64,000 bases of DNA, from assembly GCF_000621625.1 (NCBI RefSeq), contig NZ_JHXV01000001.1, positions 362,967 to 426,966 on the forward strand. Direction: 5' to 3'. The DNA comes from Crocinitomix catalasitica ATCC 23190. GTDB lineage: Bacteria > Bacteroidota > Bacteroidia > Flavobacteriales_D > Crocinitomicaceae. The notes beneath the pieces were generated by a model that saw only the letters and a program-made list of their open reading frames with translations, was not told the origin of the DNA and searched no databases. Shown here piece after piece: positions 18,551-26,248 of this stretch (position 1 is the stretch's first letter; each line of letters starts with the position of its first letter). The translations under genes were made by a program, and so were the position numbers.

Positions 18551-18592
18551 CTTCGTGCCCTTTGTGACAACCTTTGTGCCCTCCGTGGTTAA
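18551..18592. repeat. Dispersed intergenic repeat of the CTTCGTG/CTTTGTG type
   Basis: Two adjacent 21-bp half-units, CTTCGTGCCCTTTGTGACAAC and CTTTGTGCCCTCCGTGGTTAA, about 70 % identical to each other. They sit in the 381-bp gap 18512-18892. Short repeats of this kind occur between genes in many Bacteroidota and some other phyla, from memory; their role is unknown. The rest of the gap is AT-rich and shows nothing I recognise. Confidence 0.6.
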
Positions 18593-18892
18593 TAAAACCA
18601 ATTTCATATTCCTAATAAACAATGATTGATGCGTTCGGTAAAGTTCTGTATGCGTCAAATCTATTACCCTCCACACCAAAATAAAGAGACGAATATTAAA
18701 ATATCGTATTGTGGAATCTCTAAACGCTCACCGCTAATTTTGATTCGTAATATGACTTCCTTTCATAACCAATTCTTGAAAAATTAATGTAAATTTGTAG
18801 AAGAGCATAAATTTAAATTCGCTACATAATCAAAAGCGAAAGGATCTAAAACCTCTTATTTTAAACCTCAATTAACTAAAAAAAAGATTATT

Positions 18893-19423
18893 ATGAATTA
18901 TTTTAAAACCGCAGCGATTATCCTATTAAGTTCAATCGTTTCATTATATGCATGTAACGAAGATACGACGGAAGATACTGATGCAACAGAACAAACTGAT
19001 GCGAAGTCTTCTGAAGTTTCAGATGCACCAACTGCACCAACATCACCAGCAATTGCTCCAGCAGCGAATACTACAATGCCAAATACAATGCCTGCTGAGC
19101 CTGCTCAAAATGCAGCTGGTGTATGGCATTATACATGTGCGAATGGTTGTGCTGGCGGAGCTGGTTCTGCTGAAGGTTGTGCAACTTGTGGAAATGTATT
19201 GGTACATAATGCTGCTTATCACCCAGCACCAGGAACACCTGCACCAGGATCTCAAGCACCTGGAATTACTGCACCTGGTCAAAACACACCAGAACCTGCA
19301 CAAAATGCAATAGGTGTTTGGCATTATACATGTTCTAATGGTTGTGCTGGCGGAGCTGGAGCAGCAACTCCTTGTTCTACTTGTGGAAATACATTAGCGC
19401 ATAACGCTATTTACCACCAATAG
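18893..19423 (+). CDS. Lipoprotein with two Cys/His zinc-ribbon-like repeats
   Basis: 176 residues. Lipobox SLYAC (Cys21), then a Thr/Ala/Pro-rich linker. Two copies of a 35-residue module follow, at 76-110 and 141-175: GVWHYTC-x-NGCAGGAG, then CxxCGNxLxHNxxYH. The four cysteines and several histidines per module suggest metal binding, similar in style to the heavy-metal-binding YxCPMHP domain but distinct. The modules are joined by a Pro/Gly-rich linker. Outer-membrane or periplasmic location is likely. Function unproven. Confidence 0.75.
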   Translation: MNYFKTAAIILLSSIVSLYACNEDTTEDTDATEQTDAKSSEVSDAPTAPTSPAIAPAANTTMPNTMPAEPAQNAAGVWHYTCANGCAGGAGSAEGCATCGNVLVHNAAYHPAPGTPAPGSQAPGITAPGQNTPEPAQNAIGVWHYTCSNGCAGGAGAATPCSTCGNTLAHNAIYHQ

Positions 19424-19542
19424 TAAAATTCAATTGTCTTAAACTGTAATTCGTCAAGAAGAATCGATATTTTTATTTGTAGATGAGTTGCTTAGGATAA
19501 TTAATTACCTTGAATTAACAACACATTAAATTTTGCTTTTCA

Positions 19543-19905
19543 TTAAGCAATTTTTCCCCAAAAAATAATACAGCCTATTATAGCTGCCGTTAGACTCAAC
19601 GTCCAAACGGCAGCTGCGGCTAAGTCCTTAATTATCTTTATTTGAGGATCAATATTCGGTTCAACTTTATTGCAAAGCTTTTCAATCGCGGAATTGAATA
19701 TTTCGGCAGCGAATACAAGTCCGATACAAAGGACTAGAATCAACCATTCCATTCGAGTTACTTCCAAAATAAATCCTAGTATAACCACAAGAATAGCTGC
19801 AGTTATATGGAGCCAACTTTTAGGATCGTCCTTAAAAAAAGAACGCAATCCCTGATTTGCAAATTTTATGCTGCTCGCTATTTTACGGATTGATATTTTT
19901 GACAT
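19543..19905 (-). CDS. dgkA: Diacylglycerol kinase family protein (DgkA type)
   Basis: 120 residues with three membrane helices and the DgkA signature EIFNSAIEKLCNKV, then IKDLAAAAVW. These carry the conserved Glu, Asn and Lys-Asp residues of the small trimeric membrane kinases. It would phosphorylate diacylglycerol or undecaprenol in the inner membrane. The start overlaps the stop of the DUF4184 gene (TAATG), so it is translated as the last gene of the minus-strand membrane cluster. Substrate cannot be told from sequence. Confidence 0.88.
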   Translation of the reverse strand: MSKISIRKIASSIKFANQGLRSFFKDDPKSWLHITAAILVVILGFILEVTRMEWLILVLCIGLVFAAEIFNSAIEKLCNKVEPNIDPQIKIIKDLAAAAVWTLSLTAAIIGCIIFWGKIA

Positions 19906-20630
19906 TAACGCTTCAGTTTTAAAACATTTAATAGGGAAGGTGTTATGATCAGTCCAATTAAACCACCTGAAATAGTCGTTGCAATGATGTCACCTGCATT
20001 TTCTACACCGCGTAAAACTAAAACAAGAAATGTAATTAAGCAAACTAAAAACCAATAGGTGAAAATTTTACTGTCTATTTTTAGTGAGATTGACCGATCC
20101 TTAGGCCAGAATAATACACCTGCAATTACAAGCGCTCCTAGTAATGATGAGCCCATTTGTGCTAAGTCTGTATTGGTAAATACATAACCCAGAATATTCG
20201 TTTTTCCTTGCAAGAAAGGAATATATTCCACAAAAAGACCATTGGAATGTGTAAAAGCATCCCAAAATACATGAGATACAATGCCAATCATAGCCGAATA
20301 TCCAATCATAAACCAGTGTTTTTTGAAATGTTGAATCCAGTTGAAATCTGAAAATTCAGCATATTTCTCTCGAATGATTTTTGGAGAATGAGCGATTAAA
20401 CCGCGTCGAACAAAAGCATGGAAAATAAAACACAAGGCAATGGTCATTGGTAAGTCGAAATAGAACAAGCCTAATAGCGAATGCCCATGTTCTTGGTACA
20501 TCCGCATATGAATAAAATATTCGAAATCAGGAGACATGCTACCCAAAATCATAGCGGTTGCAGATAATCTTGTTGATTTAAGTTTACTTAATGGTAGAAT
20601 TATAGCTGGGTGACTGAATGTAAAAGGCAT
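19905..20630 (-). CDS. DUF4184 family membrane protein
   Basis: 241 residues. The N-terminus MPFTFSHPAIILPL is diagnostic of DUF4184, followed by SMSPDFEYFIH and further membrane helices. His and Asp residues in SHPA, SPDFEYF and SHVFWDAFTH recall the zinc-dependent phospholipase/YdjM-like metal-dependent hydrolases of membranes. It sits between the Coq4-like gene and dgkA with almost no spacing. Activity is unknown; a lipid-related role is only an inference from fold and neighbours. Confidence 0.85.
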   Translation of the reverse strand: MPFTFSHPAIILPLSKLKSTRLSATAMILGSMSPDFEYFIHMRMYQEHGHSLLGLFYFDLPMTIALCFIFHAFVRRGLIAHSPKIIREKYAEFSDFNWIQHFKKHWFMIGYSAMIGIVSHVFWDAFTHSNGLFVEYIPFLQGKTNILGYVFTNTDLAQMGSSLLGALVIAGVLFWPKDRSISLKIDSKIFTYWFLVCLITFLVLVLRGVENAGDIIATTISGGLIGLIITPSLLNVLKLKR

Positions 20631-20640
20631 AATTTTGAGT

Positions 20641-21138
20641 TTATGGATGCGTATTTAATGGTTCGGGTAGTTGAAATTGATGCGCTTCTCGAAGGGTGTT
20701 GAGGTTCATTCGAATGGACTGCAAGAGCTCTACATCTTTTAAGTTTGGATTCGATTTTCCCAATAAAAAATCTTGCCTTAATTGAGGGATATAATCAGGA
20801 ACAAAAAGCACAGAGGTGAAGAGGTAAATTATTGCCAAAGGATTATAGTTCCGATTCCCCAATAGAAACGAATGTAAACGCAATTCGTCTTTTACATGCA
20901 TTGAATAACCTAAGAATACATGTTTTAGATCGTGACGGAGGAGTTTTTCTTGAAAATCTAGCCCTTGTTGTTCAATGGTACTAGAGAGTAAAGCACCCAT
21001 GCTGTTTTTTGGCATCGTTTTAAGGTCAGATGCTTGATAATGATGCGGTCTCTTTTTGAGCAATAAGGCATTCATCCTGGTGCAAATATCTGAGAAATGA
21101 TAAACGATTTTCCACCTTAAATTGAGTTGTGTTGACAT
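20641..21138 (-). CDS. Coq4-like protein with HDxxHx11E motif
   Basis: 165 residues. His69-Asp70-x-x-His73 followed by 11 residues and Glu85 reproduces the HDxxHx11E zinc motif of the COQ4 family. In eukaryotes that family takes part in ubiquinone ring processing and complex assembly. The flanking VFLGYSMHVKDE also resembles COQ4. The rest is diverged and helical, with no signal peptide. Flavobacteria use menaquinone, so a ubiquinone role is unlikely. Four bp separate it from DUF4173 upstream and ten from DUF4184 downstream. Confidence 0.7.
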   Translation of the reverse strand: MSTQLNLRWKIVYHFSDICTRMNALLLKKRPHHYQASDLKTMPKNSMGALLSSTIEQQGLDFQEKLLRHDLKHVFLGYSMHVKDELRLHSFLLGNRNYNPLAIIYLFTSVLFVPDYIPQLRQDFLLGKSNPNLKDVELLQSIRMNLNTLREAHQFQLPEPLNTHP

Positions 21139-21142
21139 GGGA

Positions 21143-22585
21143 TCATTTTTTAGTTGAACGATAATGTTGCATGTAATTTTCTTCTCTAATCACCTGCGAT
21201 TTCCAAGAACGGTTATCTGCCCGATTTTTCATACGGAAATAGGCAACTTCGTATGGCAATTCAATATTTACGAATATGTATTCAGGGATATTTTCAGTTT
21301 CGTTTTGATAATCAATAAGGCTAGGGTAGGCATCCGTTCCAAAACTGATCAAATACGCAATGTCTAATTTATCGTAGGGAATATGTTTGAGGTTATAGCG
21401 GGTGATAAATGACGACCAATTAAAAAGTCCAATAAGAGAGAATAAGAAGAAATAATTTAGAATTCCAGCTCTTAGTAAAAACCATAGGGAGTGTTTTTTG
21501 AAAATTTTGTAAATCGTTATGCCTAATCCAATAATCGCCATTCCAAGGTAGATATAGACTCCGATTCGTTTAAAAGTCAGTCCAAACTCTGCGATATAAG
21601 CATAGTTCTTTACCATTGTGGTGAAACACATGGCAATATTTAGAAGCAACCAGATGAAGCCAAGAATTTTAATGAGTGGTTTGTCGAGATAATTTAGCTG
21701 ACCTCTGAATAGGATAGTGACAATAATAAATACTAGAATAATTGAAGTGATGAGGTTATTGATACCACTATGAACAAAGGCTGATAATTCTTGCGGTTTT
21801 GTTGCATCAAGTAAATCGGTGCTAATTGTTTTAAGATCGATGAGAACATAGGCTGTAAGTAAGACTATAAGCGTAATTAAAATACTTTTCGCCAATCGAA
21901 TTTCATTGTCCTTACCAAGATACTTGAAAAGTGAATCCGTTGTATTATTGGGGATGTTATCGGGCAGATCTGCTTCGACATCATCAAACGTTGAAGATTT
22001 AGTAAAATAATACGTCCCGTAAAAAAAGATGAAGATAAAAAAGTAGAATCCAAAGAATCCCCATGATATCCAATTTAGATTGAGGAACGCTGTCCATTCT
22101 TTAAAATTGGCATCTGCTGCCTGGTAGAGTTTTAAAAAAAGCAATCCAATTATTATCGGTGCTGCAAACAACAGTACGCGAAGGACAACGTTCTGTTGTT
22201 GTTTCTCCTTTTTCTGACCGACCCATTTTATAATGACTTCAATGATGCGGTTAAAGGCGAGGATAAAACTGACTAATGTTTGTAGAACTTTGGTGATGAA
22301 CGATGTTGAAATTCCATTTGCTGTTGCAGAAAGGAAAAGATAAGAAAATACAAATAACGTTGTATTCAGCATGTTTTTATTGAGGTATACGGCGAGACCG
22401 TTTATGATAATTAAACCAATAGCGATCCACCATACTTTGTTCCGAAGTAATTCCTTTTTGCGAATGGTAAAGAGTAAGGGGGTAAGGATGGACAATACTA
22501 AAATATTAAGTCCCCATACTTCTTGATAAAAAAGGAAAGTGACAAGGAAGGTGTAGATGAGATATAAAATTTGGTTCTTTTTCAT
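21143..22585 (-). CDS. DUF4173 family polytopic membrane protein
   Basis: 480 residues with about twelve hydrophobic helices, a soluble loop in the middle (SSTFDDVEADLPDN) and a C-terminal soluble tail of about 80 residues. It matches the DUF4173 family, which in Bacteroidota often sits beside a small winged-helix regulator, as here. A palindrome CTTTGTATTTCAAAG lies 20-34 bp upstream of its start and is probably the operator of that regulator. No catalytic motif is visible; function unknown. Confidence 0.82.
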   Translation of the reverse strand: MKKNQILYLIYTFLVTFLFYQEVWGLNILVLSILTPLLFTIRKKELLRNKVWWIAIGLIIINGLAVYLNKNMLNTTLFVFSYLFLSATANGISTSFITKVLQTLVSFILAFNRIIEVIIKWVGQKKEKQQQNVVLRVLLFAAPIIIGLLFLKLYQAADANFKEWTAFLNLNWISWGFFGFYFFIFIFFYGTYYFTKSSTFDDVEADLPDNIPNNTTDSLFKYLGKDNEIRLAKSILITLIVLLTAYVLIDLKTISTDLLDATKPQELSAFVHSGINNLITSIILVFIIVTILFRGQLNYLDKPLIKILGFIWLLLNIAMCFTTMVKNYAYIAEFGLTFKRIGVYIYLGMAIIGLGITIYKIFKKHSLWFLLRAGILNYFFLFSLIGLFNWSSFITRYNLKHIPYDKLDIAYLISFGTDAYPSLIDYQNETENIPEYIFVNIELPYEVAYFRMKNRADNRSWKSQVIREENYMQHYRSTKK

Positions 22586-22604
22586 TTTTATATATTTAAA
22601 AGTG

Positions 22605-22619
22605 CTTTGTATTTCAAAG
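22605..22619. promoter_or_regulatory. Palindromic operator CTTTG-N5-CAAAG, site 1
   Basis: CTTTGTATTTCAAAG lies 20-34 bp upstream of the DUF4173 start (minus strand). The flanking AAAAGTG is identical to that of site 2 at 23585-23599. It is the likely binding site of the winged-helix regulator encoded at 22639-22932. Confidence 0.65.
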
Positions 22620-22638
22620 TTTATAATTAAAAAAAATA

Positions 22639-22932
22639 TTAAATAGAATTCAACAGTTTTTCAAGGGCATTTATATGTTGTTGAAAGGCCGCTTTTCCAA
22701 GTGGAGTAATGCGATAGCTCGTATTCGTTTTTTTTCCAATAAAGCCTTTCCTCACAGTGATATATTCTAGTTTTTCTAATCCATTAATATGACTGGCAAG
22801 GTTGCCGTCAGTTAAGTTCAATTGCGTTTTGAGGGATTTATAGTCCATCCAGTCATTGACCATTAATATGGACATGATTCCAAGTCGTACGCGACTTTCA
22901 AAAGCCTTATTTAATTGATCAATTTTACCCAA
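22639..22932 (-). CDS. Winged-helix transcriptional regulator (HTH_27 / ArsR-MarR-like)
   Basis: 97 residues. A helix-turn-helix core, with LKTQLNLTDGNLASHINGLEKLEYI as recognition region, is followed by a wing (KGFIGKKTNTSYRIT) and a C-terminal dimerisation helix. This is the pattern of the small winged-helix family that pairs with membrane proteins in Bacteroidota. The start is TTG at 22932, 7 bp after the stop of the upstream membrane gene, so translation is probably coupled. It likely binds the two nearby CTTTG-N5-CAAAG palindromes; repression of its own operon is an inference. Confidence 0.88.
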   Translation of the reverse strand: MGKIDQLNKAFESRVRLGIMSILMVNDWMDYKSLKTQLNLTDGNLASHINGLEKLEYITVRKGFIGKKTNTSYRITPLGKAAFQQHINALEKLLNSI

Positions 22933-22939
22933 AATTCTT

Positions 22940-23575
22940 TTATTTACGATCGTATTTAAAATACATTATCGCTCCGTATAATATATGTAATACACCGAAT
23001 CCCACAGCCCAAAAATAGATTCCATAATAGAGGAAAAAAGCTGCAGCAACACCTAGTGCCATTTCACACAAAGCTAAATATTTTATGTCAACATGTACAT
23101 ATTTAGAGCAGTTTAACAATGCCAAACCATAGAATATCAAAGTCGCAGGAGCAACCAATCCATAAAAACCATGGTAGAATAAAGCAAGTACAAATGCGCC
23201 ACCGAAGAACAATGGAACGCCAAGGCTAATGATTAATCGTATCGATAGTTTGGAGACCAATTGTTTGTTTTCTTTTTTTGCTTTAAGCCAAGTGAAAAGG
23301 AATCCTGTTCCGATAGCAACCAATAAAACTGTTCCTGCGATTAATAATAACTGCTTTGATAATTCCTGACTCGCAATACTGGTCTTACCTAGAATTTCGT
23401 AGGTAATATAATTATTACTGAAGTGTTTAATTTCAAGATGAGCAAAATAAGCTCCAACCAAAGCTGTTATTCCAGCAAAAACGCCTGAAAGTCCACTTAG
23501 TGAAAGGAATTTAGTTGATTCCTCCATCATTCGGCGAATTTCTCTGAGGTCTTCTTGTGTTTTGTGTTGATTCAT
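22940..23575 (-). CDS. Membrane protein of unknown function, partner of the winged-helix regulator
   Basis: 211 residues. A soluble N-terminus of about 25 residues (QEDLREIRRMMEESTKF) is followed by six hydrophobic helices. Genes of this kind precede small winged-helix regulators in many Bacteroidota. It is the first gene of the 19.5-23.6 kb minus-strand cluster, with operator site 2 at 10-24 bp upstream of its ATG. It may act as a membrane sensor; that is inference only. Confidence 0.75.
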   Translation of the reverse strand: MNQHKTQEDLREIRRMMEESTKFLSLSGLSGVFAGITALVGAYFAHLEIKHFSNNYITYEILGKTSIASQELSKQLLLIAGTVLLVAIGTGFLFTWLKAKKENKQLVSKLSIRLIISLGVPLFFGGAFVLALFYHGFYGLVAPATLIFYGLALLNCSKYVHVDIKYLALCEMALGVAAAFFLYYGIYFWAVGFGVLHILYGAIMYFKYDRK

Positions 23576-23584
23576 ACAAAAGTG

Positions 23585-23599
23585 CTTTGAAAGTCAAAG
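23585..23599. promoter_or_regulatory. Palindromic operator CTTTG-N5-CAAAG, site 2
   Basis: CTTTGAAAGTCAAAG lies 10-24 bp upstream of the ATG at 23575, in the same orientation and with the same AAAAGTG flank as site 1. Binding so close to the start would block translation-initiation-region transcription or RNA polymerase. Confidence 0.65.
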
Positions 23600-24064
23600 T
23601 TAAATTATTTTTTGAATTCTACAAGAGGAATTAGGAAAAATTAACTTTTGAATAAAAAAGAAAAGACAAAAGAAGGAAAGATCCGCCTACGTTTCTCAGC
23701 CGTTAAAGCTTTATGCGAGCACGGCACGACTTTGTTGAACAAAGCACAGCAACGCTAGCTGAGTACACTGTGGTGCGCTGTACGATAGCTAAGTGAGAAT
23801 AAAGCTGCAATGGTCTCGATAATTGTCGGGACGAAGAGTGTAAAGCGGCAAAGAATTACATTCTAAAAGTCTAAAGATTGAATATTAGTGACTAAATACT
23901 CAATTATAATATCCGTGTACATCTGTGAAATCTGTTCGAAGGAATGGTTATTGGTTATGCGTTTTTTTGTGATTGAATTTAGAAAAGGTAGCATTCGCAG
24001 AATTATCCTCTCAATAACTTTAATTCGAAGCGGTTTTAATCAACCCCTGACCCCTGGTGACTTA
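23600..24064. other. 465-bp intergenic region with GC-richer hairpin element
   Basis: No gene is supported here. About 23690-23850 is clearly richer in G and C than its surroundings and full of inverted repeats: CTTTGTTGAACAAAG (23730-23744), TAGCT..GTACA with TGTAC...AGCTA (about 23755-23793), and AGCTTTAT with ATAAAGCT. It looks like a mobile or repeat-derived element. A short frame at 23888-24133 overlaps the next gene in antisense and is not credible. Around 23915-23935 the sequence CCGTGTACATCTGTGAAATC recalls the CTGTG-type intergenic repeats of Bacteroidota. Confidence 0.5.
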
Positions 24065-24817
24065 TTATTTCTTCCTTTTCCGTTGTTTTCTTTGGGCATT
24101 TGTTTCCTTTTCTTCATGGAAAAAATAGCGTAGATCAATGGTAAGGTAACTTCCTCTTATATTGTCAATGGACAAATCATTCCCTCCTTGATATTCGTAT
24201 GAAACGGCGAATGTATAGAAATCAGAAACAGGTAGGTTATAAGACGATCCTAAATAGAAATAGCCCATATTTTTCGTTCGATATTCAAACCCTACATTAA
24301 CCAATGCAGCGACCTGGAATAGTGAGCGTCTTGCTCCTTCGAATTGAAAATTTTCTGATAATCGAATGTATTCTTTTACTTGTACATCTGATGCGAAATA
24401 ATTCAGCGAAAAACCAAATGAGGCATTCAAAAATAAGGCATCGCTCAATTGAATATAGACAAGACCTTGAATAGGTATTTCGTATGCAACTAAACCAACT
24501 GTTGAATTGCCAGAAAATCCAGAATCTGGTACATCATAATTTACTTTAAAATTCCTTTGCGTATAATTAATTCCTGTCTCGATGGATAAGGTATTGGTAA
24601 ATCCACGTCGTATCACCATGCCAAACGAATGACCTAGCGTTTGTTGTACGGTAGAATAGAAAGGGTCTGAATCGAATTTTTGATCGTATGTACCAATTAA
24701 TCTGTTAGGCACAATAGGTTTATATTGTATACCAAAAGTAGTAATGTCTTTTTGAGCAAAAACATTCGACTGCGTGCAAAAACACATCAAAATTAAGATC
24801 GAGAAGCTTATCCGCAT
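24065..24817 (-). CDS. Outer-membrane beta-barrel protein (porin-like family)
   Basis: 250 residues with a signal peptide (cleavage near FAQK, residue 22). The mature part has alternating amphipathic strands (LSIETGINYTQRNFKVNY, GYFYLGSSYNLPV, GSYLTIDLRYFF) and a last strand ending in F/Y-F, typical of the OMP_b-brl family. An odd basic tail of about 15 residues (QRKQRKRKK) follows the final strand. Role unknown. Monocistronic by position. Confidence 0.8.
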   Translation of the reverse strand: MRISFSILILMCFCTQSNVFAQKDITTFGIQYKPIVPNRLIGTYDQKFDSDPFYSTVQQTLGHSFGMVIRRGFTNTLSIETGINYTQRNFKVNYDVPDSGFSGNSTVGLVAYEIPIQGLVYIQLSDALFLNASFGFSLNYFASDVQVKEYIRLSENFQFEGARRSLFQVAALVNVGFEYRTKNMGYFYLGSSYNLPVSDFYTFAVSYEYQGGNDLSIDNIRGSYLTIDLRYFFHEEKETNAQRKQRKRKK

Positions 24818-24888
24818 AGGGTTTTATAATTTTACCTTAAAAATAGAGATTCGTATTCATGTATTGTGATGTATAAAAATCAAATTTT

Positions 24889-25236
24889 CTAATTCTTTAC
24901 ATATCCAATCAAACCTAATGTAATTACGGCCAAAACAAATATTATTAAACTATAACGTAATACTGCGTTTTTAATTATAAATCCTTTGAATTTTGCGGAA
25001 ACATCAAAATTGGCTTGTTGTGCTTTTTCAAAATGTTTTTGATGAATCGCGTAGAGGTATAGTAATTCGTCTTTAACAGTTTCAGTATCCTTCTCAAATC
25101 CAACTTTAGAATTATTTAATTGTTCTTCAAAAAATGATGCTTGATCGTCACTATTGAAGCTGAATACTTTATAACTTTTATCAGTAGGGTGATCAATATA
25201 ATTGACCAAACCTAAATTGCCTATTCTTCTACCCAT
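24889..25236 (-). CDS. Small tail-anchored membrane protein of unknown function
   Basis: 115 residues with one C-terminal hydrophobic helix (about 92-111) and a soluble N-terminal part, SYKVFSFNSDDQASFFEEQL, that looks like a small ferredoxin-like or sensor domain. Its start overlaps the nitroreductase stop by 16 bp, so the two genes are translationally linked. No family recognised with certainty. Confidence 0.65.
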   Translation of the reverse strand: MGRRIGNLGLVNYIDHPTDKSYKVFSFNSDDQASFFEEQLNNSKVGFEKDTETVKDELLYLYAIHQKHFEKAQQANFDVSAKFKGFIIKNAVLRYSLIIFVLAVITLGLIGYVKN

Positions 25237-25814
25237 GTCGTCATATATTCAATTGGTTTACGTCTACTTTTTGGCCATTCTAAATCTGGTTTTGGGTAAC
25301 CAACAAAAAGTAAAGCCAAACATTTGTCCTCTTCATCAAGACCCAAAAACTCGTTCATTTCGGGTTTGTAAATTATACCAGGACTGGCCCAAAAACTACC
25401 CAATCCCCATGCGGTACACGTCAATTGCATATTTTGAATAGCACAAGCGACTGCTTCTACTTCTTCAATCTCTGGAATTTTTGAATTAGGATCACGTTTC
25501 AACGAAACAACTATGACAGCACCAGCCATCAATGGTCGTGTAGTCAATTTGTCGAACTTAGCTTGCTTAAAATTCTCAGGTGACATCAATTTAGTATAGG
25601 TCTCCCCTAAAAAAGTAGCTAATTTTTGTCTGCCTTCACCTAAAAAAACTTTAAAAGTCCATGGCTGTGTTAGACCATGATTGGGCGCCCAAATGGCATT
25701 GTTCAACAATACTTCTACTTGCTCTTTGTGAATTAATCGATCCGAAAATTGCTCAGGTAGAATCGTTCTTCTCGACTTAATTAAGTCTGATATTTCGCTC
25801 AAATTAAATTTCAT
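25221..25814 (-). CDS. Nitroreductase family FMN-dependent oxidoreductase
   Basis: 197 residues. The family pattern is clear: SRRTILPEQF near the start (FMN phosphate-binding SRR), WAPNHGLTQPW at about 47-57, GLGSFWASPG in the middle and LLFVGYP near the end. It would use NAD(P)H and FMN to reduce nitro compounds, quinones or similar substrates in the cytoplasm. Length is standard. It overlaps the small membrane gene downstream by 16 bp. Confidence 0.9.
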   Translation of the reverse strand: MKFNLSEISDLIKSRRTILPEQFSDRLIHKEQVEVLLNNAIWAPNHGLTQPWTFKVFLGEGRQKLATFLGETYTKLMSPENFKQAKFDKLTTRPLMAGAVIVVSLKRDPNSKIPEIEEVEAVACAIQNMQLTCTAWGLGSFWASPGIIYKPEMNEFLGLDEEDKCLALLFVGYPKPDLEWPKSRRKPIEYMTTWVEE

Positions 25815-25970
25815 AGTACAAAATTAATTCTAATTTTTAGAAACGCGGTCTTCTTTTAATCTTTCGTTACAACAGGGGGTTGATTTAACCGAATTTTGTA
25901 TCTTTATTGAAACATTAAATATTTTACTTGGTTAACTTTCTAGTCTTGCGTTCGCGTATGCTAAAGAATT

Positions 25971-26234
25971 ATGAATAGTACATTTAAGGCGTTTTTTATG
26001 CGAAATTTAAATTCATTTGCTGCAATATTTTCTGGTACTAAATTATTAAAAGCGATATTTTTATTGCTGCTAATTCCAATTGTATCATGTACTAAGGGGC
26101 ATATCTGCGTTTGCAGTAACGGGGGGAGAATGGAGATGTATGAAGAGGACCGAGAATTAGCAAGAAATGAATGTTCGACTCACGAATATGGTTCGGAAAT
26201 TGCAGATAATTATGTCTATTGTAGACTTAGGTAG
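25971..26234 (+). CDS. Small Cys-rich lipoprotein
   Basis: 87 residues from ATG 25971; ATG 26001 is an equally likely start. A hydrophobic stretch ends in a lipobox IVSC, followed by a short mature part of about 48 residues with further cysteines (HICVCSNGG, ECSTH, YVYCRLR). It stands alone on the plus strand among minus-strand genes. No family recognised. Confidence 0.55.
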   Translation: MNSTFKAFFMRNLNSFAAIFSGTKLLKAIFLLLLIPIVSCTKGHICVCSNGGRMEMYEEDRELARNECSTHEYGSEIADNYVYCRLR

Positions 26235-26248
26235 AAATGAGGTTTAAT

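Noticed and set aside
18948-19324. Overlapping frames on both strands inside the 18893-19423 lipoprotein gene
   Set aside because: Low-complexity Gln/His/Leu and Ser/Cys frames caused by Ala/Pro-rich coding sequence; the lipoprotein frame has a lipobox and repeated Cys modules.
23888-24133. Short plus-strand frame of 81 codons
   Set aside because: It overlaps the beta-barrel gene in antisense, has no family features and no upstream signal.
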